From positions 2,794,001-2,858,000 of the forward strand of contig NC_083383.1 in the NCBI RefSeq assembly GCF_031755915.1: a stretch of DNA of 64,000 nt. Reading direction: 5' to 3'. Of this stretch, positions 54,282 to 64,000 are shown in pieces. Both the position numbers and the translations under genes were made by a program. The DNA is from Ziziphus jujuba. Lineage: Eukaryota; Streptophyta; Magnoliopsida; Rosales; Rhamnaceae. Positions within the stretch are counted from its first letter, which is position 1, and the number at the start of each line of letters is the position of its first letter. The notes beneath the pieces are model-generated. The model was not told the origin of the DNA and did not search any database. It worked only from the letters and a program-made list of their open reading frames with translations.

Positions 54282-56896
54282 ATGGGGACCAACAACATAA
54301 ACTTCAAGAGTTTCGTGAACGACCCTCCAACTGACGGAGGCGGCGCCGGAAGACCTCCAGGAAACGATCAACTGATGAGACAGCCGTCGATCTACTCGCT
54401 GACTTTCGACGAGTTACAGAACACCATGGGTGGCCTAGGCAAGGACTTCGGCTCCATGAACATGGACGAGCTTCTCAAGAACATTTGGAGCGCCGAAGAG
54501 ACCCAGACCATGGTATCCGCCGCAGCGACTACTGGTGGACAAGACAGGGGGATTGGTGGTACGCAGCCGCTACAGAGGCAGGGATCGTTGACGCTGCCGA
54601 GGACCTTGAGTCAAAAGACGGTGGATGAGGTATGGAAGGACATATTCAAAGATGGGAGTGGCGCTGCCGGAGCTAATATGCCGCAGAGACAGCACACTCT
54701 GGGAGAGATGACTTTGGAAGAGTTCTTGGTCAGAGCTGGGGTTGTCAGAGAAGATGCGCAATTGGCCGGAAAGCCACCAACCGATGAGGGTAGCATCTTT
54801 TTCGGCGATTTGCCACGTGTTAATAATAATACCACAGGTTTAGGAATCAATTTTCAGCAGACGGGACGGCCTGGTGCAGGATTGATGAACAATCGGATTT
54901 CGGAAAATAATAATAACAACAACAATCAGATTGCAGTTCAAGCAACCAATCTGCCATTGAATGTTAATGGTGTCAGATCGAACCAGCAACAGAACCAGCA
55001 AAAGCACCATCAACAGCAAATCTTCCCCAAGCAGCCTACCGCTGCTTATCCATCTCAGATGCCTATGGCAAATAGTGCTCAGCTGGGTAGTCCAGCAATG
55101 AGGAATGGAATTATGGGGATCTCGGATCAGGGTCTGAATACTGGTTTGGTTCAGGGTTCTGCTCTGCCAGGTGGAGGGATTGGAGTGGTCGGATTAGGCG
55201 CCGGGCCTGTCAGTATGGCGGCTGTTTCACCTGCTAACCAGTTGTCTTCTGATGGGGTGAAGAGCAACGGTGATACTTCCTCGGTTTCACCCGTACCTTA
55301 TGTGTTTAATGGTGGTTTGAGGGGGAGGAAATGCAGTGGAGCTGTGGAGAAGGTTGTGGAAAGGAGACAGAGAAGAATGATTAAAAATAGGGAGTCAGCT
55401 GCCAGATCGCGAGCACGAAAGCAGGTGAATATTTGTTTTACTATTTTAACTTGATTTTTTTGTTTTTATGGCTTTCAGAATTTATATTAGTAAATCGCAT
55501 GTCAGCTTGGTTTCAGTTTCGGTGTGTGTTAGATTAGTTGCCACTTGCAAGGATAGTTTTAGAGCACGCATTTAAATTGAATAGAAAATAGAAAAAGGAC
55601 CTCAAAGTGAACGTGTCAAGAATTTATCTGTTTGTATAAGTATATAACTATAATATGGTACCACTTGGCTGTATTTTAAGAAAATTCTGCTCCTAGCATA
55701 TAGAGAAAATTCTGTGCGGGTTAAGTGAAGCTTTTCGACTTAAATTCCAAGGACCCTAGAGAGATTTGTTCCATTCTCTCTCATCATATTAAATGGTTTT
55801 CTAACCTAAATCAGTAAATTTTAAGTATTATGTCTGAATTCTCGATAGAGCACTAATTTGCCACCTAAAAGAAAGAAAACCTAATAATACCAGGAATTAA
55901 AGAACCTAAGGGTGAGTTGATGTTGTTGTCGCTTTATAAGTTTTGGTAGCCATTAACCTTCTTCTTTTGTCGTCTATTGACGCTCTTGTATCCCAAAACT
56001 CTATGAAAGATTAGGCGGCAGAATGGTAATGTGATAGCGATCTGACATGTGGGGAGATGAAAGATTTTGAGAAGTTATAAGGATCCAGTTTATCACAAGG
56101 TAATGGAATGTTGTTTCAAGGAACATAGCATCAAGTTGAGTTGTAATCTAAAAATCAAAGACAGATTGAATGACTTATGCACCTCTCGTCTTAATTCTGT
56201 TTCTTTTTGCATATATGTTTTTTGGTTAGGGTTTGGGGAGGGGGAGGGGAAGGAACATTAATATTGTCACATAGCATCCTTATAAGTGCTCAATCGTTTT
56301 CTCCCATATTCTGTTTTGGGCATGTGCTAGGCATACACTATGGAGTTGGAAGCAGAGGTTGCAAAGTTGAAAGAAGAGAACCAGGAATTGAAGAAAAAGC
56401 AGGTAAATTTTCATGCGTACGCTTATATAAATCAGTGATTGCAAATAAGCTTGCGTTCCATTCCTGTGGCTAACACTTTTGTGGTTATCTTTGGTTGCTG
56501 CAGGCAGAAATGCTAGAAATGCAGAAGAATCAGGTATTGCTCCGACTTATTATATTCTGTCAGTCCCCCTGAAATATTCAATTTAAATATTTGATTCTTT
56601 CAGCTAATATTGCATCCAGATTCAGTTCAATTCAACCATGTCCAATTCTTAATGCTCGCTATCTTAAGCAGATTCTATTTTCCTTATGGTAAATTGGACA
56701 ACATGTTGGTAACCGAACTCAGCATAGTTTTCGGATTACTTGTTATTGTGTTTGCAAATTTAATATTGCTGTTCCAGTTTGACATTTATCATAACTAAAG
56801 GTAAATTCTATTATAATGTAGGCAATGGAGATGATGAATGTGCAGCGGGGAGTAAAGAAACGGTGCTTGAGACGAACGCAGACTGGTCCATGGTGA
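54282..56896 (+). CDS. ABF2: ABF/AREB-type bZIP transcription factor (ABA-responsive)
   Basis: Four exons, 54282-55424, 56331-56402, 56504-56533 and 56822-56896, join in frame to 439 residues. All group A bZIP regions are present: C1 with RQPSIYSLTFDELQNTMGG (33-51), C2 with LQRQGSLTLPRTLSQKTVDE (from 97), C3 with QRQHTLGEMTLEEFLVRAGV, the basic region ERRQRRMIKNRESAARSRAR, a leucine zipper split over exons 2-4 (MELEAEVAKLKEENQELKKK), and C4 LRRTQTGPW at the C-terminus. RQxS/T and RRTQT are SnRK2 target motifs. ABF factors bind ABRE elements after SnRK2 phosphorylation and drive ABA, drought and salt responses. Asn- and Gln-rich tracts occur near 207-250. I favour the ABF2/AREB1 type because of full length and DCL/THO5 neighbours, but ABF2 versus ABF3/4 cannot be fixed from the protein alone. 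Confidence 0.93.
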
Positions 56897-59260
56897 AGCA
56901 TTAAGGGATTGTGATTTCTGTGGTTGAAAATTATGGCACTCAGGCTGTAAATATCTTTTAAGGCAAATGCGTTTTTCTGGTGTAGATCAAGAGAGGTTTA
57001 GTGTGCTGTAGATTAAACCTTCCTTAATATTTATGATCTCCATTCAGCGTTGCTTCTCCTTTGAACATTACGTGAGTAAAGTTAAGAGAGGAGAAGCAAA
57101 ATACGGTCTGTGAGATTCTCTTTGATGATATATTTCATAGCTTGTTTAGGTTCCTTCACCATACATAGTCAAACTAATATCGCTTGTGCAGGATGCTTAT
57201 GTTACCTCACATTTCTATTTTTCTTTGTTTTGCATTGCCCCCTCTTTTTTTTTTTTTTGTCGTTATTATATATATATATATATATAAACTTTTGGCTTTT
57301 AAAAAAAAAAAGAATCTACCAATAGAGAATAATATTATATTTCAATTTAACAGCCAATAATAAATTTATTTCGGCTATACTTCGCTTATCTTTTTTCCCC
57401 TTTAATGACTTATTTTGATGGTCCGTTTTGTCTCGGACCTAGCTCTCATAGTATGGGGGTGTCAAGAACTTACTAGTGCATCAGTTTCACTGTCCTGCCG
57501 GTTGCTTGGGCGAAACAAAATTGGCTCCTGTCCATTGAAAAGGGAATGTTTGTAAGAGACGTAATTTGTAAGACAACGTGATCTTCGCAAAATATGATTG
57601 GCAAAATGCAACTTTGAATTGTAACAGGCAGTAGGGACAACATTAATTGTTCCACGCAACAACTTGATAATACAACAATCAGGAGTTTGTAGCTGCTTTA
57701 GACCAATCATTGGACTAACTTGAGGCAGGGTTATTCAATCTTCTATACTAATAAAATCACTTGTATTAGTAGAATGATTAATCTTATTCATTAATTAATA
57801 TTTAGATATTAACAACAATATTACTATAATTATCAAAAAACAATAGTATTACCATAAAAAGTATATGCAATAACCTTTGATAAAAGTGGCAATAAATATT
57901 ATTAACATACAAGTTAAGAAATACTAATCAATATTAGAGATGGGCAAAATCCAATCCAAAACCGATAAATTCAATCTATTTTTATCAGTTTAGATTGGAT
58001 TTTTATATAAATTAGATTGAATTAAATTTAAAATATCATAAATTGTTTGAATTTGATTGGTTATTGGGTTGGAAATATAAACTCAATCCAATCCAAATCA
58101 TATATTATATGATTAAAAATTTACATATATATATATATATATATATTTTATACACTAATTTTTAATTTTTTTTAATATATTCCCAGTTCCCAAATGAAAT
58201 TGGTGAACCTATCAAAATTGATTGATTTATGATTTACCAAAATTTTAAAGAGGAATTAAGCATTGAATCTTGAGTATTTGAATTTTGATAAATGTATTAT
58301 TTTACATTATTTGTTTTAATAATTTTAATTTGATTTTGTAGAAATGAGATGATGACTATTACTATTTGCTGCTTGATCAAGAGCATGATATGTATCAGTT
58401 GCTACATTTTCTTCTTTATTTTGCATTGAAAAATATTTTTTTCTTTTCTTTTAACATTGATAAATGTTGTTGAATATTATAGATTGCATATTATATTTTA
58501 TTATATATGAGATTGCTCTACTTATATTTTATATTTGAATAACTACAGTTTATTATTTATATTTTATTTTTGAAAATTTTTTTATTTTTATTATATATTT
58601 ATAAACTAGTAAATCAATCCAAATCACATCGATCATAAATAGTTTAATTTAATTTAGATTTGAAACTTTTATAATTTAGATTGAATTCTCTATTAGATAA
58701 AATGAAAAATATGAATTGAATTATACTTCCATCCAAAACTGAACCAATATTAATCATTCAACTCCAAAATCAATAATCATTTAATAATAAACAAAAAAAA
58801 CCTCAAATCCAACGAAATACAATTAATTGTCATATTCCGTTGCCGCACGAGGTGCTGCGCTGATGAGACGGATTTAAAAATATATCTAAATTGAACAATA
58901 ATAATAATAATAACAATAATTAAAGGGACGCTCCAGTAAGAGCATCCAGAGAGAGAAATTTCTGTGAAATGTCATAAATCAGTTAAATAAGTAGGGATTT
59001 TCCCATCATTCCACAGGATATCCCAATCGTGTTCCTCAAGATTCCAGAACGGGATAAATGGTGCGTGATAAATTCACCAAGACTCCTGATTCCACAATTT
59101 CAATGATTCAGAGCTGCATACTTAATGGTTTTATAGTTTCTTTACCCCTTCTAACTGCTGAGGAAAATAATTCTTTTTTATAGGTTCTTCTGAACCACGG
59201 ACTAATAGGATTCTGAATCAGAACTTTATCTAATCATCTTCATGTGCTTAAAAATGAGTT
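56897..59260. other. Convergent intergenic region between ABF and THO5
   Basis: The first few hundred bases are ABF 3' untranslated sequence. Beyond are (AT)n runs near 57267-57286 and 58124-58146, and an AT-rich block (57938-58780) that begins like a degenerate transposon. No exon could be supported. Confidence 0.55.
57938..58780. mobile_element. Candidate degenerate DNA-transposon remnant
   Basis: The block begins 'agagatgggcaaaatccaat' and iterates 'atccaatccaaa' words. They recur inverted ('gattggatttttatat') and again at 58610-58680 and 58730-58760. Plant hAT-like non-autonomous elements often begin with GRTGGGCAAAA followed by such iterated words. A matching TTTTGCCCA right terminus was not found, so the copy is truncated or very decayed, or the assignment is wrong. 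Confidence 0.3.
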
Positions 59261-62200
59261 CTAGCAGGGATATCCAGGAGTGCATTCCGTGTCCTTCCAG
59301 GATATCATCTTCCTGCGATCCCTTCCTCTATATGATCTAGCAACAAGCTGACCACTGACGGGCTTACACAAACCAATGTCAACCACTGAAGTACTCTTTC
59401 TCTTTTCAGAAGACGAAGATAGCTCATCCATATAATAGTCGAACAACATTGCCAAACAGCAAACTTGATGAGCTAAGATATAATTTTCATGATCTGAAGG
59501 CAACATCTTCAACATATGCAGATTAACCTACATGGTGCAAAAGGAAAATGTCAATTATAGCCAAGAAGGTAAATAAAGAACATAACAGTTGTATTCGAGA
59601 CAATGAAACATTTTAAAAGGTTATGAAGTAACAATATGCAGGCTATAAACTAGACAACTAATATAGACAAGAATGTTCGGCAGTCAATCGATTTTGGATT
59701 GAGATAACATCAATAAACATAACAGACCGTATGATCAGAAGCTTAAACTAAAAGCCATTAAGCAGATAGTGCTTGACTGAGTTGTGATATATGATTTCAG
59801 CGCAGTCTAATGGCCTAAAACTAAGGTTATTTTATGTCATCTTATATTTCACATGTTCTAAATAATTTAGACCAACAAGTCACCCTTTGCTGGTTTAGTA
59901 AAGATAATTGTTAGTGAGATATCAACTTCTCACCTCTGCTTCTATCGCACGTAGTTCATTGAACCACTCAGAACCATCATCACTATAATGGTTTTCACCC
60001 GTTATAGTGCAAAGACTCAACGCAAAAAGAGGAGGCCTCAAAGGATACTCCATGCTGATTTTAATCTGCCATAATAGAAATGATGAGAAATCTTAAGAAT
60101 AAGAAAAAGAATTTGATGCACAAACACAACATAATTTAACAAAACAACTTTTAGTTACCTTGGCTTCTAACTTCATGGTCCTTTTATCAGTTCCTATATT
60201 CCTGGTTAAAACAAGAGAATACACCCTCAATCCATAATCCACCCACAGTTTTCCAGTGACATCTTGAATGGGCACTGGATTTTCTTCCTCTTGTTCAATG
60301 TATGCAGGCTCATCCAGACCACCATCAATATCCAGCATAAGATCTGAATCTTCATCATTTTTCTTAAAACTTTGTGATTTTGCCTTACTGATTGGAGGTG
60401 TGATACTCTTTGAAATTAAAGCCAGCTGCCTGGAGTGGTCAAGATTAGATTCTTTTAATGGAGTGAGTTTAATATCACTTATAACAGATGTGACTGGAGC
60501 TAAAGATGGAAGCTCCCCATCTTCCCTACTTTCTAGATCCTCTTTTGAAGCTATAGATCTTCCAACCAAATCAGCATCTGTAGGTTCTTGAACCTGTTCT
60601 TTGTCCATAACAGACAAAGATGAAGCCTGATTAGGAGGGGATCCTACAGGTGACCAACCAAGCAAATTGCACAACGGTCTATGCAAAGCCCATGGAACAC
60701 TTTCACAAGACAAAGCTGGCCATTTAAGCTTCATAAGTGAATCAAGCTGTTCCCTGTAGCCAATCAAATAATGTAAACTTTTCAACATAGGACATATCTT
60801 AACAACCTAACAAGTGTCAAAACTAAAAGAAACAATTCCTCATAAAGAATGCTAGACTAGAGTTAAGTTCCAACAGAAAAGTGAAAGAAACCACCATAAC
60901 AATAACTATAGTATATCATTAAAAAGTTCCAATAACAGTCTCAGTTAAGCGAAAAAAAACTACAAGAGCTATTAATGTTCAGATTTGACCACATTGTGCT
61001 ATCCATTTTCTACAGATTTTGTAGATCGTCCTTTATTCAAGACTAAACATACAGACAGTGACTCACACAAGAGCCAGCTGAGCCTTTCTCCGAGATCGGA
61101 TTCTTTGCACAACTGTCTGTATCCGATTCTGCTGGCGGTATAGAGAAAGGCCAGATATAACAGCATCACTTTTAGCTACATCACTGCTTGGAGTTTCACG
61201 CCCACTTAACAGAGGAGACAACTCAGGCAAGAAATCAATTCCCGCCAAATGCTGCGCCCACTTATAAGGACGGGAAGTTCTCCTTTCATCAAATGCAAAT
61301 GCATCACCAACAAAGAGCTTGGCTGACTGTACCAACCAACGAGATAGGAAATATGTCTCAATATTCTTCAAATTAATTAAAAAAAGGAATATATGAAAGA
61401 GTTAACAGAGAGGTGTGAGAGGCACATAAATAAATGAAGACCACCTAATATCCTTATAAAACAAAAATCCATACCTGGTGAGGAAGCTCAAGGCCAGTGT
61501 CATCTGGAAATAAGTTGCATAAGATGTTATTCTTGGGACCTTCATGGGATCCTTCAATTCCAACGCATACAACATTCAACTTCAACAAATACTCAAACTT
61601 CAGAGTTATAAGTTTTGCAGGCTTGGAATCAGAAACCTCATCATCATATACATGAAGGATTATTCTCAGAGGATGAACTTGATATACTCGAGTCTGGTCA
61701 AGGCCTTCTTTGGTTGGAACCCTCTTGGGCCGTTTTCTCCTTCTCTGCCCATCATCTTCCTCATCAGCAGCATCATCATCCATTCTGGAATTCTCTACCA
61801 CAGTAGAAATGCCTGAACCATGAAACTATATCAGAATTATTTCTTCTTATTTTTTACTTCACCTTTTTTATTCACAGGTAAAATTCAAAGTAAGGAATCA
61901 TGCCAGCTACCACCTATGGCCCTAAGCAGGTTCGAGTTGAAAGCAAAATGAAACTAATTATATTACTAATCAATAAGGGTCGATATCTGATTGTTAGGTA
62001 TCTACATAGGCTTGAACACACTAGTAAATAATCAGAAAGTAAACCATATGGTTCAACACAAACACATGGAAACATAAACTTTGTACAATCAGAACAAGCT
62101 TCCAATCATATTATTGCAGGTTCAGAACATACAAATAATAAACAGACAAATCCATAAAGTAGCTAGGATAAATGGTTTTGGAATTAATTACCAGTTTCCA

Positions 62201-63088
62201 CATTTGCCTGCTGGTGAGCAAAAGTTTGGGCATCCTTCAGACTTCCTAGTATCTCCAGATCAATTTGTTCTCCAAATGCTTCCTTCTGTGCCAACAACTG
62301 TGAGTATACCACATAGAGAGGGGGCGGAAGCAATTCCGCTGAGTGGTGCTGTTTTAGTTTCTTTGTATGCAGAACCCCTAACTGGTTCTGCACAGGCAAA
62401 GATGCTTTTTTAAGGGATTTGAGGTGTGAGGGGAGACTTGACAAGAATTTTTTCCTGTTGGCAATGGTCTCCAGAAGACTTTTCTTCTGTCCTTCAAGTT
62501 TCTCACGAAGTTTGCAGAGCTCTTTGCGCTGAATTAAACAATTAAGATAATAATAATTAGTACTTCATACTCCATGCATGAATACTAGTGACCAAGCATG
62601 AATAATAATACACCATTGCCCTTCTAATTAACTGATCATATAATGAGCATACTCACCTGAAACAGTTCAAAATCGAGCCTCTTCAGCATCAGGTTGTGTG
62701 CATTATCATTTGATAATACAGAAGTTTTTATCTCCTCAGGTGCATCTCGGAAAAATTCCTCTTCAGGCACAAGTTCGATATCTGGGTATTTTGACTTGAA
62801 GTCTTTGCAGGCTTTTATGGCTTTGAGATAGTGGCTTTTTTCATACATTAGATTGTGAAGTTGCAGAGTTGTGAAGTCCACCGGTGCCTTAGCACGTTCC
62901 GTCTCTGCTTTCACACGATCTTCTTCAAGCAAGATGGAACGATTTGCCTGTCAAACAACAATTCAATATAAATATAAAGAAAAGTATACCAAATGAAGAT
63001 TAATAACAAACTCAAAAGCAACAAGATTTTCATTGAATTCTGTGAACTGTGTTCTAACCCAATGCGCTCAAAACGATTGAAATTCCAG

Positions 63089-63130
<42 letters not shown>

Positions 63131-63382
63131 AGGTATATAAATTATAAAAGTGACCTGGCGAAGGGTGACGAAGTGGACGAACATCTGAGTGACGAGTTCT
63201 CTGAGCTGGGATTTGGGTTTGGCTTCTTTTTTAATGGAGAGCATCTTGGCGACGATGTCCTCCACGGAAGCCTTGCTCTCTTGAAGCATTTCATATGGCG
63301 ATTTCTCCACCGGCCGCTCAACCTCTGTCTGCGCATCGTCTTCGACCAGCATCCCCTCCTCTATTTCCTCGTCTTCCAGCAT
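59261..63382 (-). CDS. THO5: THO complex subunit 5 (THO5/THOC5)
   Basis: Eight exons, 63382-63155, 62947-62657, 62528-62192, 61812-61475, 61326-61067, 60753-60159, 60065-59934 and 59527-59261, join in frame to 815 residues, matching plant THO5. The N-terminus is acidic (MLEDEEIEEGMLVEDDAQTE), followed by helical, probably coiled-coil stretches: SKASVEDIVAKMLSIKKEAK, RELVTQMFVHFVTLRQ, LHNLMYEKSHYLKAIKACKD and KELCKLREKLEGQKKSLLET. The THOC5 family core has LPPPLYVVYSQLLAQKEAF, then a basic RRRKRPKRV cluster that may act in nuclear import, and RPYKWAQHLAGIDFLPE. A Ser/Glu-rich linker precedes the C-terminal half with ISMEYPLRPPLFALSL. THO/TREX couples transcription to mRNA processing and export in the nucleus, and in plants it also affects small-RNA production. 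The ATG at 63382 is the first one giving the family N-terminus. Confidence 0.95.
63091..63131. repeat. (TA)n(GA)n microsatellite in THO5 intron 1
   Basis: About eleven TA units run into about nine GA units, close to the donor of THO5 exon 1. Confidence 0.88.
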
Positions 63383-64000
63383 TTTGTGTTTTAGGTTTTC
63401 CTTCCCTTCTTCCCCTTTTCTCTCCTCTCTCTCTCTCTCGTCTGTAATCACAAATCACTCTAAAAACTGCAAACTGCAGACTAGATCGTTAAGCGTAGGT
63501 TTTCTTGATACGGCGCCGTTGTCTTCCCAAATTACAAATTCACGGCCCTTTGGGCTTTTACCCAGAGTCGCAAAAAGTTGCACTGAAAATTTTTCCAGTG
63601 CTCAATAAATTATTTACGCCGTCAAGGAATTCGGCTTCTATTTCCACTGCAAGTGTGGATCGGATCCCAACTTAATTTATAAAATTTGATACTAGTAAGT
63701 GAGATTTTACGTTATTATCTGAAAATAAATAAATAAATGAGATTTTATGTAATAATTAACAAAACTGTGTTAGTGTTCTATTTACTTAAAATTACAAAAT
63801 TCATTAAAAAAAAAGTTCCTTTTTTTACAATAATAAAAAACAAAAATTAAATTGTACCAAAATTTTTTTTAAGCAGTCATACAAGTTGCCATTATTCCAT
63901 ACTTATTATCAAGATTCACATATTCAAACATTTTAAGCATTTTAATGGTATTCGTGTATCAATATGACAAAATGGAAATGGGAAAAATTACATTAACAAA
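63383..64000. other. THO5 leader/promoter and AT-rich right flank
   Basis: The first 70 bases are a purine-rich (minus-strand) leader. A GC-richer zone near 63510-63560 holds 'ggcgccg', 'ggccc' and 'gggctt', consistent with a housekeeping-type promoter with site II-like words. The last 350 bases are AT-rich with no exon. Confidence 0.5.

Overview
This is a nuclear genome window from a flowering plant, most likely a woody core eudicot. Genes are split by GT-AG introns, intergenic DNA is very AT-rich with many (AT)n, poly(A) and poly(T) runs, and every recognisable protein belongs to a plant family (CYP707A, COR27/28, plant GLR, ABF-type bZIP, DCL, THO5). I cannot name the species. Nothing suggests a plasmid, phage, CRISPR array, organelle DNA or bacterial insert.

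Ten protein-coding genes can be assembled end to end. For each, exon phases join without a frameshift and the predicted length fits the family. From left to right: SCP2 sterol carrier protein (minus, 1419-2731), thioredoxin-like 4 (plus, 5220-6301), CYP707A ABA 8'-hydroxylase (minus, 7965-11015), COQ10 (minus, 23634-26092), COR27-like clock/cold regulator (minus, 27672-29795), NDR-family AGC kinase (minus, 30994-36437), clade-2 glutamate receptor-like channel (minus, 38080-41647), DCL plastid rRNA-processing protein (plus, 45328-47933), ABF/AREB bZIP factor (plus, 54282-56896) and THO5 mRNA-export subunit (minus, 59261-63382). The spaces between are AT-rich. The largest are the 12.6 kb between CYP707A and COQ10, with a GC-richer island near 15.3-15.9 kb, and 6.3 kb upstream of the ABF gene. 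Both hold candidate non-autonomous transposon relics and short tandem duplications.

Most neighbours do unrelated jobs. Two themes stand out. First, an ABA catabolism enzyme (CYP707A), an ABA-response transcription factor (ABF) and a cold/clock regulator (COR27) lie within 46 kb. The COR27 upstream region carries two perfect evening elements, a third close match and ACGT boxes. Second, gene order is informative: DCL-ABF-THO5 and SCP2-COR27-(bZIP)-THO5 recall two separate Arabidopsis segments, near At1g45230-At1g45249 and At5g42890-At5g42920. The window therefore looks like an ancestral block that Arabidopsis split between duplicates. I found no convincing wholly new biological system. The best leads are the synteny, the COR27 promoter, an isolated ABRE cluster between two convergent genes, the altered GLR ligand pocket and the GC-rich island.
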